Assembly (NCBI GenBank): GCA_009617715.1
Contig: VTFK01000003.1
Span: 496,001-560,000, forward strand
Direction of reading: 5' to 3'
Origin: Plectrocnemia conspersa
Lineage: Eukaryota; Arthropoda; Insecta; Trichoptera; Polycentropodidae
Length of the DNA: 64,000 nucleotides
This document shows, piece after piece, positions 22,790 to 35,419 of the stretch. Position 1 is the stretch's first letter; every line of letters begins with the position of its first letter. A program made the translations under genes and the position numbers. The notes under the pieces are model-generated. The model made no database searches. It was not told where the DNA came from and saw only the letters and a program-made list of their open reading frames with translations.

Positions 22790-24310
22790 GTACTAAGTTA
22801 CCGGAATCCACCTGAAATGCCCCATCATACCCTAGAATATTTCCTCTGGAATTTTTCCGTGAAATTTTCACACCTTCCAGGTGCATGCTGGGGGTTTCAC
22901 ACGAAAATAAATCCCGTCCGGGTACGTAGTACAGTGCCGGTCTGTTAATAATAGTTACCGGGTCAGACCGAGAGATGCTGGAGCTCCAACAACAATGTCC
23001 GTCCGGACTGACGGACATATACATATGTTGTATTCTCTATCTCTATGTGTTTGTGCAAGTAGTATATAGGTATATAAATAATTCGACCGCATCGAGTATT
23101 CCGGATCGTACAAATATACTCGCGGGACAGATGCATCCAGATGCGGTTTGCACCAGACGCGTTATGCAACCACTACTGTAGTGAAATTTGACAGTTAAAT
23201 TCGATCGATTGAGTTAATAAAACTAGAGATTGCTAACCCAGTGAATTAAGAGATACGTTTGATTCGGGAAAATCGATGGCAATGTTAAAGAAAAGTTTTA
23301 TTAAAATAAATGTCTTGAAAAAAAATATTTACAATAAATCGAATAACCAATATAAAATATGTTGTAAGAGAGATTTAAATATGCGTTGCATAATTTTTAT
23401 TATATATACCTTAGCATATAAATACTATACTAACACGTGCAACTTTTCCAAATAACAATATTACAGCACGTAGTAGAAAATATTCGCACGTGACGATTCC
23501 ACCACGAGACATTTCTGGCATCCATACAAAAAGTCCATACCGATAATTCTCGTCGCTAATTTTAACAAACAAAATTCTCAGCTAACCAACACTAGATTTA
23601 ATCAATAGCAAAATAAAACACAGCAAATTTTGCCATAGGCCTTGTAAAAAACGCCCACTCTTCTATTTTCTAATATATATTTATATATATATATATAAAA
23701 CATTTTTAATCTTGAAACATTTGATGATGTCGATAGTCAGAGTTCTGCTAGATGTGTGTATCGAGCCTTCGAGCGACTCAGACAATTAGTGAAAGTTCTT
23801 CGGATGCTGCGGATGTACTCTTGCATGCATCCACGTGCATTTTTCTTATAAACAATGCCCCGAGAGTGTCTCATTAATATTCGGATAATTTTCATCGCCC
23901 CGGGGCAATACGAGACGAGATGACGGCACATCAAATATTTTGCTTTTCACTCTTCGTGAATGGCCACAGGCTGGTGCAGAAGTCGGAAACAGGGTCAATT
24001 TTAGCTCTTCTATACACACAAGAGCAACATTTTAATATTCAACATAGTTTTGTTGATAAAAAAATATTAAGCAACGCTTTAACGACGCATAAATGCAAAT
24101 ACTACATCGGACGACTTTGTACGGCTCAGGCGGCGAAAAAAAAACGAGCTTTATTTTATTTTTATATTTATGGGAAAATTGGTAGAGCCGATTGTTTATT
24201 TATGCATATTATTATGAGGTATATAAAAATATATACACGGTTCGTGTAATACGTCAATTTGACATGTGCGCTACCACCTCATCCTTTTATTGCTATCTGA
24301 TTCAAATGGG
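22790..24310. promoter_or_regulatory. Two GC-elevated islands between the facing arrays
   Basis: Blocks at 22790-23240 and 23430-24310 have clearly higher GC. The first holds a dyad ATGTCCGTC/GACGGACAT (22995-23003 and 23010-23018). The second holds CACGTG E-boxes near 23434, 23497 and 23831. No full TGACGTCA is present. Several overlapping open frames occur on both strands but none resembles a known protein. These are best read as conserved non-coding or regulatory DNA. Confidence 0.4.
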
Positions 24311-24319
24311 CGGTAATAA

Positions 24320-27080
24320 AATATATTTTAAGATTCACGAATATGTTATTAAAATATTTTTTTAATACAGTTAATAATATGTTACTTTATTTATTTGCGT
24401 GGTAGTTGAGTTGTCACATAATAAAATAGTAAGTTAAATAAATTTTAATGAGTATTAAAAATTGATTTATTAAAAACTATAGACACTAAATTATTAAGTA
24501 TGTGTTAATAATACGATTTGGTCATTTAATGTGACATATTCAAAAGTAGATAATAAATTATATTTAATAAATTGTCATTTTTTATTAAAAAGTAATCATA
24601 ATAGTTTTTTTAATTAAAATTAAGCGCAAAAAAATATATGTGTTTATATAGTACATACATAAAAAAAATGCAAAAAATCATATCAATGGTTTTATTTTTA
24701 TTTATCAAATAAACGCGCATTTATAAGTAGCCCAATATTATTTATTATGAAATAAAACGCTAACAATTGCAGTAAAATAAATATTTAATTAGTAGTAAAA
24801 TATCATATATAAGTTTTATACATAAAATATACTCAAAGAAAAGTAAAATCACACCAGCAATTTAAAAGTAGCCTATAATATATTTTATTATAATATAAAG
24901 CGCTTATAATTTATGCTTTTATATATGAAATTCACTTAATATAATGCAAAATATAAATATCGGCGCATTTAAAAGTAGCCTCTTTTATATTACATATTAA
25001 TTTAAATGCTAATAATTTTTTTTTTTAATTATAAAATATACATACATACATAAATATTTTTTTTTATGTGAAATACTCTTAAAATAGTACAAAAATCACA
25101 GCAATGGTTTTCTATTAAAATTAAAATAGTGGCGCATTTAAAAGTAGCCTCTTTTATATTTTATTATAATTAAAGTAATTGTTAAAAAAAATTCATTGAA
25201 AGTATTATAAAATAGTAAATATATGTTTTTAATATATTATATATATTTTCCTTAAATTAATGTAAAAATCATGCTAAGGTTTTTTATATCATTTTTTTTA
25301 AATAGCGAATTAAAAAGCTTTAATGATATTTTCTATTAAATAAAGAGCTACAGTTAGAAAATTTAATAATTTATTAGTAGTAAAATATCAAATATATTTT
25401 TATAAAAGACCACACCGTTTTATAATATATCAAAAAATTGCATTTGAAAGTAACTCCAATAATAGTTTACAGTAATTAAAGTGTTATCATATTATATTTT
25501 GTATAAATAATATAAAATTCATATTTATTAAAAAAATATTGGAATATCACGTTATTTCATTTCAGTTTTTTTCATAGCATTAATTTACAGAATCGGTGTT
25601 TTAAATTGAAAAATAAGTATGAGTCTGTTCTGTAATATTTGTATTTAATACTAAAATATTTTTTTGTCAACATATTGAGTATTAAATGGCAGAAATTTTT
25701 GTACTATATTTCCTTAAGAATATCAATAGACGAGTTTTATATTTTTTTTATCTATAATATAAAATTAATTTATTTCTCAAAAGGAGGATTTTTATAATTA
25801 TAATAATTTACAAAAGTAGTTTTTCAAATTAAAAAATAAATTATCATTTGTTCTATAATATTTTTATTCATTAAAAATAGCTCAAAATATATTTTATATT
25901 TAATTAACCAGTAATATAGCAAATATATTTTTTTATATATATGAAATACACTTAAAATAATTTTAAAATCACAGTAATGTTTTTATAATAAAATATAAAT
26001 GTTGGCGCATTTAAAAGTAGCCTCTTAATATTTAATATTCTTTAAAGTGCTAATAAATATTTCAATAAAAGTAAAATAAAAAATATATGTTTTTATTATA
26101 AATATATAATATATATATGAAATTAAATTAAATTATTGGTAATATTATACTAATGGTTTAAATCATATTTTTTAGAAATGGCACATTTATAAGTAGCTTT
26201 AATGATATTTTATATATTTAAAAAAGCGCTAATTGTTGAACACTAAATATTTTAATTGTAGTAAAATATTAAAAATATATTTTAATTTATTAATTACACT
26301 CAAAGGAATGCAAAGGTTTTATGTTAATGGCGCATTTAAAAGCAGCCTCTTTATATTTTAAATGTACCATAAATTATTAAGAAATATAGTATCTAATATA
26401 TGTTTTTACTTCAGCATTGTTTTTTATTAATTTATAAATAATGGCGCACTTAATAGTAGCCCTCTTTTAATTTTACATGATAAATAAAGTGCTAACAATT
26501 GCTTAAAAATAAATATTTCATTGCTAGTCAAATATCGAATATATGTTTTTATTCATGAAATATATTTAAATTAATGAAAAAAGCACTTTACACTTTCTTA
26601 TTTTTTTTCAGGGAGCTAATTTTAAAGTAGACCCAATATATTAAATGTACGTTTTTATTACGAAATACGCTTAAAGAAATACAAAAATCATTCAAACGGT
26701 TTTATATTCTTATTTTAAAAACCGCATTTCAAATATACTGAAAGGACTTAAAAAATAACATCAACAGTTTTATATAAATTTATAAAAAAATAATGAATAT
26801 AAAAATATTCCCAATAATTTTATATAAAATAAGGCCTTAAAGAAGGGTACTTAATAGTATTTATTAATATAAGTCAAATATAAAATTACTCAATGGATAT
26901 TTTTTAATATAAAAATTAAACCATTTTTCATTGTATATTATATTAATAAATGTTACTTTTAAATTTAATAAACCGTTTAAATGAAAGGAAAATATTATAT
27001 ATTAGTTTATGGTGAAGTTAAAATAGTTCTAATAAAATAAAATTATATTATATGCAAAAATAATATAAAACCAAAACATT
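24320..27080. repeat. Decayed tandem array with GGCGCATTTAAAAGTAGCC motif
   Basis: The motif GGCGCATTTAAAAGTAGCC or close variants occurs near 24716, 24858, 24962, 25132, 26004, 26180, 26328, 26440 and 26612, usually about 105-180 bp apart. It is followed by AATAT or CTCTTTTA and, further on, by a GCTAATAATT phrase. The motif has GGC/GCC ends and so is partly self-complementary. Within the array, 25515-25805 is an inverted copy of 21055-21330. Everything is AT-rich and decayed. Confidence 0.7.
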
Positions 27081-27089
27081 CAGCCTAAT

Positions 27090-27620
27090 CCAGAGATAGT
27101 AATACGCGCATTTGTTATCTTACTCACGCCATCGTGCAAAATATATATGACGAAAGCTCTCAATTTGATAATCCCACAATAAACTGATACAACGCCAAAA
27201 TGACGTCGGATCGATCGAAATAAACCCGACTGTGTATAATATTATCGCATCGCGTAATTCGTCCGTATCTGTCCAGATACGGCCGAAAGCTCTAATCCAC
27301 CGTGAAAGCTCCCGGCGCCGTTATCCGTCAGATTTACGACGTCACGCGACGTAACAGCTGACTTCTCGTGTGACGTCACAGTGTGAAAATCGGTTTGCAT
27401 GCGGGATATCGCACAGCGTCGTGACAAACGGCCGTAAAGCCTTCCCGGGGCTAATCGAATTCCAACTCCGTTATTATACATATAGACCCACAAGGTCAAC
27501 CATTTCAAAATAGACCCTAGGGGGCGGTTTTATCGCACCGCAATTAAAGTTTGGATTGCGAGAGAAAGGGGCGTAATAGTATTGATTCCACTTGGAGTGC
27601 CTTCTGTTTTTATGAATATA
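27090..27620. promoter_or_regulatory. CRE island 4
   Basis: GC-elevated block with one exact TGACGTCA (27371-27378). It also has CRE half sites TGACGTCGG near 27201 and TACGACGTCACG near 27336, plus the dyad CGTATCTG/CAGATACG around 27270. The 88-residue minus-strand open frame over it (27242-27508) has no recognisable domain. Regulatory DNA or an unrecognised exon are both possible. Confidence 0.45.
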
Positions 27621-27999
27621 TAACATGGAGAAGGAGCAACAATTCTATTGATTGAATGCCTATTGTTTTAGGCTGCTACAAATATTTTTTTAAATCAATA
27701 AGAAGCACTTGGTTAATTTATTTATAAAAATATATCATTTAAATATCGAATGCCTAGGTGCTAATACTTTAAATATATTGTATAAATATTTAAAAGCACA
27801 TATTCTGAATCAGCTTACTATTTTTTTTGTAGTATATAATAATATACAAGGAAGCCTACTTATTTTAAGACTACATCTTCATACGCGAATTAAGCGATTG
27901 TTTATAAATAAAAGCTTTAAGCTCAGTTACAAATTAGTGAAATTAAACTTATTAACCACATTGTGTTCAAAACAAATCATGTGTATACGTGCCAAATAG

Positions 28000-28250
28000 T
28001 GTAGTTTCGTGCAACATGACGCCTCAGTCTCTCGCCTACGTACGAAAGCTTCTTTTCTGCAGAAAGTAAAATTGGAAAGTCTATTTTGGTCCGTTATTTA
28101 TGTACTGGGAAAGCGAGCAATTCCCGACGCACTCTGACGTCATCTCGTGCTCTCGACGATCCTCCCTCGGATATGACGTCATTGCACTACCACAGTCAAC
28201 CGCGACCCACCCTTTTGTGATACAGGAAATGTATGCCAAAAGGTGTTCCA
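28000..28250. promoter_or_regulatory. CRE island 5 (two sites)
   Basis: Exact TGACGTCA at 28135-28142 and 28174-28181, start to start 39 bp, inside a GC-elevated block with CTCGTGCTCTCGACGATCC between them. No TATA at a useful spacing. Candidate bZIP-bound enhancer or alternative promoter. Confidence 0.5.
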
Positions 28251-28459
28251 TAACAAAATAATATTATTCTGCTAGCATTATTTAATATCCGAAAATTGTT
28301 TGATACTTAATTATTATATTTTCTATAGAAAATGCTTATTGTTGTATATAATTTAATCATGTGCAATTTTAGTCAATAATAAATTTAAGAACTATCTGTA
28401 GTATATAAAAACATAACAATTTAACAGTTTCCAATTATCCAATCAATCTATTAGTTTAT

Positions 28460-28990
28460 TAAAAAGCAACCAATAATTTTAAACGACTTGCGACGTTTGC
28501 ATTAAAGCGCCAATTGCTTCACGTTTACAGTTACGTTATATACGTTTCGCATATTGCTAATTGAGCTGCAAAAAATTGACACGAAATGTTTACATCTTCA
28601 TACAAATTGCACACATCGCATCTAATGTGTATGTGTTTTTAATTTACCAGCGTTGCATACGAAAAAAAGTAATATTGAGACGTCCATCACGCGTCTAATT
28701 AAATCTACGTGAGAATTGCTTTACCTTTATTGAATGAACACGAGCCGTTTTGAAGACTCAATTAAGATCCGTAAAAGTAGTACATATTTTAAAAAACAAT
28801 AATAAAGCGCACGATCGCTAAGCGCTTATTATTAATTAAATAAATTATGTTGGAGTATCTTTTTCGCGTGCTTTGCATGCGTTCGCTTTACAGCTGTTGT
28901 ATCGACCCAAAGCTCACAAAAAGCTCTCTCACACACGAACGCTTTTTCGTTGTGTTAGTCTCTCGTTTCAATGGTAATCTTAACAGCACG
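28460..28990. promoter_or_regulatory. GC-elevated, homeodomain-site-rich block
   Basis: Higher-complexity sequence with many TAATTG/CAATTA-type cores (for example CCAATTG, GCTAATTGAGC and TCTAATTAAATC) and a CACGTG near 28988. It looks like a conserved developmental element, by composition and motif content only. Confidence 0.35.
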
Positions 28991-29571
28991 TGTTGCTATC
29001 GCTATAGCGTCACATGTATATAATATATATACCGAAAATTTTATTTCACGCGATTTTTATCGCTATAATTAAGTAAAACGTCACATGCGATCCTTTAATT
29101 TTTAATATTTAATAAACTTATAACCCTGACCTATTTGCGACGTAAACAATGATTTTTTTAAACATTATTATTATTTTATTTAATATTTTTATATCCACTT
29201 AACACAGTTATCACCTCATATTGCATAATAAAATATAAATATACGCAAAAAATAGAAAGTACGCCATAATAGTGCAGTTGAATTTACTCATCAAACAATT
29301 TTATTAAACAAATAGAAAACAGCATTTGAGCTACTTTAAAATATTTTTAAAGCTATTCAATTTTACATTTTTATAAAATTTTCCTTATTGAGTATATATT
29401 TTAATACATATTTTACTTAAATGAGTCAAATATACATACATATATTTTTTTATTGAATATTTTTTCAACACTAAATCAACAATAGCACTAAAAATAAAAT
29501 AATCTCAGTGAGCTATATTATGATGTATGTGTTTCAACTCAATATTCATGCGAAATATATGTAAATGCAGG

Positions 29572-29775
29572 TAGTCTTTAGTGGTTGTTAGTGAGGATAT
29601 TAGGGCTGCCATCAAAGCAAATCCGAGATTAACGATACAAAAGCTAACACAAAAGATCAAATTACTCGCCTACATTAGTTCACAGTCATTTAAAAAATTA
29701 GGAAATGTGTTAATTTTCATAATATGGGCTTCTCATAAATCGTCGCACAGCAAATTTCAATATGCCAATAATTAA
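29572..29775 (+). pseudogene. Decayed mariner-type transposase N-terminal fragment
   Basis: The frame from 29581 reads VVSEDIRAAIKANPRLTIQKL and continues, after a short damaged stretch, with a second segment ending KKLGNV and then WASHKSS. This matches the order of the paired helix-turn-helix region of mariner transposases: an IEANP-R-T..ELA-type first helix, an S-HTHI..LGKV-type second, then W-PHELS. Key positions are altered, the recognition helix is partly deleted and the catalytic DD34D domain is absent. It is a dead fragment of about 65 codons. Assignment to mariner rests on the ANPR-T and LGxV spacing. Confidence 0.65.
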
Positions 29776-30459
29776 TAATTTATTTATTTTTAAATCGAAT
29801 TATTACTAAAGAAGTGGATTCTTCACTTTAACGCAAGATATAAAAGTCAGTGGCTAAATGGCAATAAACCCCCAATTCCAACCTCGAGAATAGGATTACA
29901 CCCCAATAAGATAATGTTATGCATTTGATGGAATATTAAGGGCATAATTCATTATAGGCAGATAATTACAATATAGACATAATGCACTCAGCTGATTCAT
30001 TTAAAAGCGAATCAGATAAAAAATACCTTCCCTTATGAATTAAAAAAGGGTAATTTTACACTAAAACCGCGCTCCTGATTCTAAAAAATCAATGGATCAT
30101 CTTGTGTACTTCTTTTTCATCCACCGTATCATTCAGACATTGCTTTAAACGATTATTTATTATATTCCTGCAACAGTTTTTAAGTGAAAAAAAAAATTAT
30201 TGCTTCCAAAAATATATTATTTTTGGTATCAGATTTAAAAAAATTGATTAACATGTTAAGAATAATTTTATAAAAAGACCAAGAATATATAATTTTTAAA
30301 AAAAGTATTACATTAGCACCTTTAAAAACGCAAAAGCTTATGGAACAACCTGATATATTATATATCTATTCAGTTTCTAAACAAGCATCCACCATATTGA
30401 AAGCTTGTGTAAGCAGCTTAACCCAGTACGATATAAAGTCAAGTTCTAGACACATTTTC
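29776..30459. other. AT-rich DNA, nothing recognised
   Basis: No gene or element recognised. Parts around 29810-30110 have slightly higher complexity. Confidence 0.35.
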
Positions 30460-30840
30460 ATCTGCATAATTCCCGCAAACGTGTCAAGGTCTTCTCCCAG
30501 CCTCTCGGGAAAACTCTTACCCGTCGACCGCTGCGCCATGACGTCACGCGCGCGTCTGACGTCATCCCACCCCGCCCACGTGTCTCCCGCCATCGATCCA
30601 TCTCCCCATGTGCTTTTATCTCTCTCGTCTTTCCGAGTCTCCCAAGCTGACCACGTAGTCGGCGCCCACGTAGATAGGCCATCTTCTATTTCCGTACGTT
30701 CGATTTTACGTCAAGCGCTACGTTTGACGTGGTTGGCGGAAAAGCGCGTCACATTTCGTCGACGCTGTTTGTATCACGTTAAAACTACGTAGGTGTGACA
30801 TCACGTGCGAGAGAATACGTTTGGCGTACGTATACGATTA
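30460..30840. promoter_or_regulatory. CRE/E-box island 6 (two sites)
   Basis: Exact TGACGTCA at 30539-30546 and 30557-30564 (18 bp apart) on either side of CGCGCGTC, followed by CCACGTGTC (30575-30583) and, later, TTGACGTGG and CACGTGCG. This is one of the most GC-rich blocks of the window. The 150-codon plus-strand frame (30340-30792) has no domain and crosses AT-rich sequence, so it is not called. Candidate enhancer or alternative promoter. Confidence 0.5.
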
Positions 30841-32329
30841 AAGCTATTTTCGATTTAGATATAATGAGATAAGAAGCGGCCAGACAAAATTTATGTAAAC
30901 AATAATAGGCACTAAAAGACTAATATAGACTAAAATAATTTAAATGCAATGCAACTATTTTTCTATATATTCTACAACAAATCAAACTAATGTTAAGATT
31001 GATAAAAGTGACTCTTGAAATAGAAACAGGCACAAAAGTAAATGATAACAAATTTTATACATGTTATTCTATAAAACCTTTTATACATACATATGTTTTG
31101 AAATAAATTAAAACCAATTACTGTACGTTTACTATCTAAATAGCAATATAAACAGTATTTTGCTCTTAAATAAATACCTTAAAACCTAATAAAATATTTA
31201 CAGTTCATTATTTATTATTGATTTTAGATACAGAAATTTTAGAATCTGTATGTAATAAAACATATAACAATGGTGTAAAAAAAAAAACATTGGTGTTCAA
31301 GTGTTTATAAAATAGTAAATAGTAAATGAGTTTCAATAATGATATCTAGACCAATTCGAAGCGCATAGTAAAATTCAGCCGTCTTTTCAAGTTGTCTACG
31401 TTGAGGAGTCCGGTGCCTCGATGTTGACGTGCTGTTTGAGCCTTGTTTCATGTTTAGCAGCGAAACGTTTTATAGCACTGGTATGTCTCTATTGACTCTA
31501 GCATACCATGCAGCATTTACAATGTTTTGTAGCACTTTATTTTGAAACTTTTTTACCATTAATTTCATGGTTGATACACAGTATATATGATTTTAATTTT
31601 AAATTTTGGTTTTGTTTCGGGCTTTAAATTTTCATTTATAAAACAGTTTAAAAATAAGCGAAATAACAATGTTTAATATTCTTATGTTTTATTAAACATA
31701 AACAACGTATTAATTAAATTTAATTGCGTCAAAAATTTTAGTTAAAGCTTTAGGGTATTACATAATATGTATAATAATTTTTAAGTTAAAAAAAACGACA
31801 AAAAAATAGATAAAGTTAAATTATCCAAATCTTAAAATATGTTTCAATTTCTCAAAAAGTTCAGATACACGTTTTTTTAAATTTGATCAGCTGCTTTAAA
31901 AAGTTAAAAGTGGTTATTAAAAAATTGAAATTTATCTAATCACAGTTTGTTTGTATCTTATGAGTGTGAAAATTGCGTGATGATTATTTAAATATTATAT
32001 ACATATATTTATACTTATGTATTAAACTGTAAATGATATTTATATTTATTGCACTAATACAATACTACTATTTGTTGATACAGTTTTTTTATGCAAAATG
32101 TATACATTTTTATGGTATGCCACAAGTGTAGGATATTGTTGTTTACATGTACTATATTTTGTGGTAATAACTCATGGTTTATGATTTATATAATTTTTTT
32201 ATTTCAATGTGTCTGTGAGATATAATTAATGTTATTATAATTACAAATTCGATTCTTTGCCAATTTGACAGATGAAATGGATTTTATTGAATTAAACATT
32301 CACTATAATAAACCTATACTGTAGTCAGA
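30841..32329. other. AT-rich DNA with a small GC-elevated patch
   Basis: A patch at 31340-31500 (around GTTGAGGAGTCCGGTGCC) is above background. The rest is AT-rich. No gene seen. Confidence 0.3.
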
Positions 32330-32760
32330 ATCATTTTGAACCCTGACCTCTCCGAATCAATCAATCAATCGACGACGATACAGATCGATACAGATCGCTA
32401 GGGTCAAAACCCTAACGATCTCCCGAGACGCGACCTTCGGCGTCCGTTAACTCTTCGGTCCACTCTCGATCCGAAAATGATGACCTCACCAAAGTGTTGC
32501 CAAAGACATATGATGCAACATCATCTCTCGCCAATTACGCCACACGTATTTTAATGGGCGCCCGAAGATTCGCCCGTCGGTGATTTATCGTATTTACATA
32601 CATACACATGATGTTAAGTTATGAAACTTAAATTGTAGAAAAAGAACGTCTTACGTGTGTATGTATGGATGTGTGTAATGTGTGTTATTATTTTTGGGAA
32701 TTTTAACCCTGCGGGTTATTCCACTGTCATATTGTGATTGATCGATGGATCATTTTTTCT
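32330..32760. promoter_or_regulatory. GC-elevated island with short tandem motifs
   Basis: AATC repeated (about 32355-32370), two copies of GATACAGATC, a GTCAAAACCCTAACG phrase, a GCGCCCGAAGATTCGCCC dyad and TGATTGATCGATGG (about 32733). The TGATTGAT type is a Pbx/Hox-like site. Candidate developmental enhancer. No coding signal. Confidence 0.4.
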
Positions 32761-33540
32761 GCAGTGTATTATGATTGTGTTTATATTATATTGAAATATG
32801 ATCTTTGAGTGCATCAAGTTTTTATATCGATCAGAAGATGCACTTTGATAGACGATCTTTAAAACAAGTTTGAATTCATGAGATGCATTCTACAAGTTTT
32901 ATTAGATCATAAAACTATATGGCAAAAACATGAGCTTACTTTATAACTATTTTTTAATTAGATAAAATAATATATATTTATTACTCATTTAATTTTTTTA
33001 AAATCAGTTATTAAATATTAAACTTTAATTTATATTTAAAACAGACTATATTATTATTTAATTTTAATCATAAATTTCCTTCGCGAATAATGTTACGCGT
33101 TACACACGGATTTGGTTGTTTCTTATTTTGAATAAATTACTGTGTATAAAACAATTTATATATAGTTAACCTAACTGACATAGAACTGTAAATTGACAGC
33201 GTAATGTCTATATAAAGTTCTTTCATTAAATTCATTAAATCAAATCCAACGTCTTGTTAGTAAGTTAACAAGATAATCAATTATACATAAAGATAATAAA
33301 TTTGAATATGTAGACTATCAAAACGCTTTAATGGGAATATAAAAATAAATATGATGAACTAGTTTCGTAAGTCAAACGTGTATGGTAATTTATTTAAATC
33401 GTGTTTTATGTGAAATTGTTTTAATTATCTATAGGTTTTAATTTATTTAAGGAAAAATATAAAATTAAATAAAAAGTTCGTTTTGATTAATTTTAACTAA
33501 AACAGCTGTAGAAATAAATGTAATGACTAATTATTTTATA

Positions 33541-34020
33541 AATGTATGTACCATTCAAGCAGATCAATCCAAGTACCACGCCTTCCTATCCTGACATACT
33601 TGAGCTGTTAGTCTCACCCTTACTTGTCAATAAATCAAAATTAATTATTCTCCACTGCTATAGAAGCAATGTTTCATTCGTTCGTTGCGCATACCTGTTT
33701 CACGCTTACCTTTAGCCTCAACAGCCATAAAATTATAGTCTAAGGTCTGAAAAACTTCCAACACCATATATAAACGTAATTGATTGTGACGCCGTGCAAA
33801 ATTAACCTTCGACGACAGATTGTTAATTTCAATCCGTTGCCATTAATTTAACTAGTTGTTTCTCGGTATGTTAAATAAGTGCATACTTTAACTAACTTAC
33901 CGCCTAGTTGATAGAGTGCCTTGGTAATGATGATGATGATTAGTGATCGCTCATCTCGCCGAGTTGATTGACAAGATCAACGAGCTGCGAACATTACTAA
34001 TCTAAACTACAAATCGAGAT
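33541..34020. promoter_or_regulatory. GC-elevated block, candidate conserved element
   Basis: Moderately raised GC, a short ATG/GAT trinucleotide run near 33928-33940, and GAGTTGATTGACAAGATCAACG. No full CRE, no coding evidence. Confidence 0.3.
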
Positions 34021-35410
34021 AATATCAACTATTTTTTATCGTAAATTATTTATAAAACACAATACGAGATGGTTCTTAAATTTACATATTGACAATACTT
34101 GCTCTTAAGTTGAGCCTGTGCACAAAGATGATCGTAAAATGTAAGCGTACAACTAGGTAATAAGCGATAACTGTTAAAAAGTATTAAAACTTTAATGGTT
34201 AAATCATTAATATGTGCTATTTTGAAATACTCCGTTAGGAAGTGTAATTCGGTACAAAAAATGCATCGTTGCGAAATTTTCTTCATATTCGAATCAATCA
34301 TTTCGAAAGGAGAAGCACTAATAAATTGTATAAAAAAAGTTGAACAAACGTGAGAAACTTAAAATTTGTATCACATCCGTTCAGAAACGATAAATATTTA
34401 CGATTACATTTGACTGGTATTAGAGTTTTATTAATTGATAAAGTAATACATTGAGAACTAATCTTATATTACATTAAAATTATTGCATTTCCACAAAAAA
34501 AAAACATAGTTACTTTTACATTTAAAAGTGTATGAATTGAGAAGTAGTTATGTTTTTAATTACAAAAATTATTAATTTTAGATGTGTCTTTAAGGCAACT
34601 TTTAATAACATTATCCATATATATTTATACAAAATTATTTTACACAAAAAAAATTGAGGCTATTTTTAAGTGCTTAAAATATCTATTTTATATAAATTAT
34701 TTTAAATAACACATATACAAATCTACATTACTTTAGTGTGCCGTCACCTTTTTTTTAGATAAAAAAAGCAACTTACTGTATTGCAGTCATAGTTACACAA
34801 TAAAGTTTTTTTAATGCGTTAACATTGATTTTTTAAGAATTATTTTAATTATATTGCAATCAACACTATCATAAAAATAATTCTAAAAATCCAGTGTTTA
34901 TTCTTTATCAGTAGCTTATTTATAATATGTCGACTTTGCATTAACGAAAACACTAACTAAAGATAGTAGTCTTTGATTTACACTTAACGATAATAAGTAG
35001 TAACATGAACGTTTTATAACCACTATCAAGTAATATATTGAGATATAAATAAAATTACCAGATTTCCGCATAACCATTAAAGAACACCTGATTTCATCAG
35101 CCAATAAAACTGCTATTGATCTACCCGCAATCACACAACGGTATTTAAATAATATAATATTGCTTTTAAATATTTAATTTACTTTTTATTATAAAAATAT
35201 TATTTAAGAAGCGGCTCTCATAAAAATTTAAAATCTGCGCGAATTGCTCACTGAAAAAAAAATAGATAGTTCAGACGCTGAAAGCATTCAAATACATGAA
35301 AACTATTTTTTTTAAATATATGCTATGATAATATTTAAAGTAATATGTTTACGTTTTAAACAATTTTTTACTCAAATCAATTATATTATTAATAGGTAAT
35401 CAATATAGTA
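34021..35410. other. AT-rich DNA, nothing recognised
   Basis: AT-rich. The open frames at 34050-34301 and 34916-35134 show no domain or splice context and are not called. Confidence 0.35.
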
Positions 35411-35419
35411 AGCTTTCAA

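Noticed and set aside
23676..23698. AT dinucleotide and other short simple repeats (also 10894, 33928, 51049)
   Set aside because: Short simple repeats are expected in DNA of this composition and carry no specific information.
24716..26640. CRISPR-like array from the regularly spaced GTAGCC motif
   Set aside because: The motif is imperfect, spacings of 105-180 bp or more are far longer than CRISPR spacers, and the genome is evidently eukaryotic. It is a decayed tandem repeat.
30340..30792. 150-codon plus-strand open frame
   Set aside because: It is the longest frame in the window, but it starts in AT-rich sequence, runs through two CRE palindromes and shows no domain or splice context.
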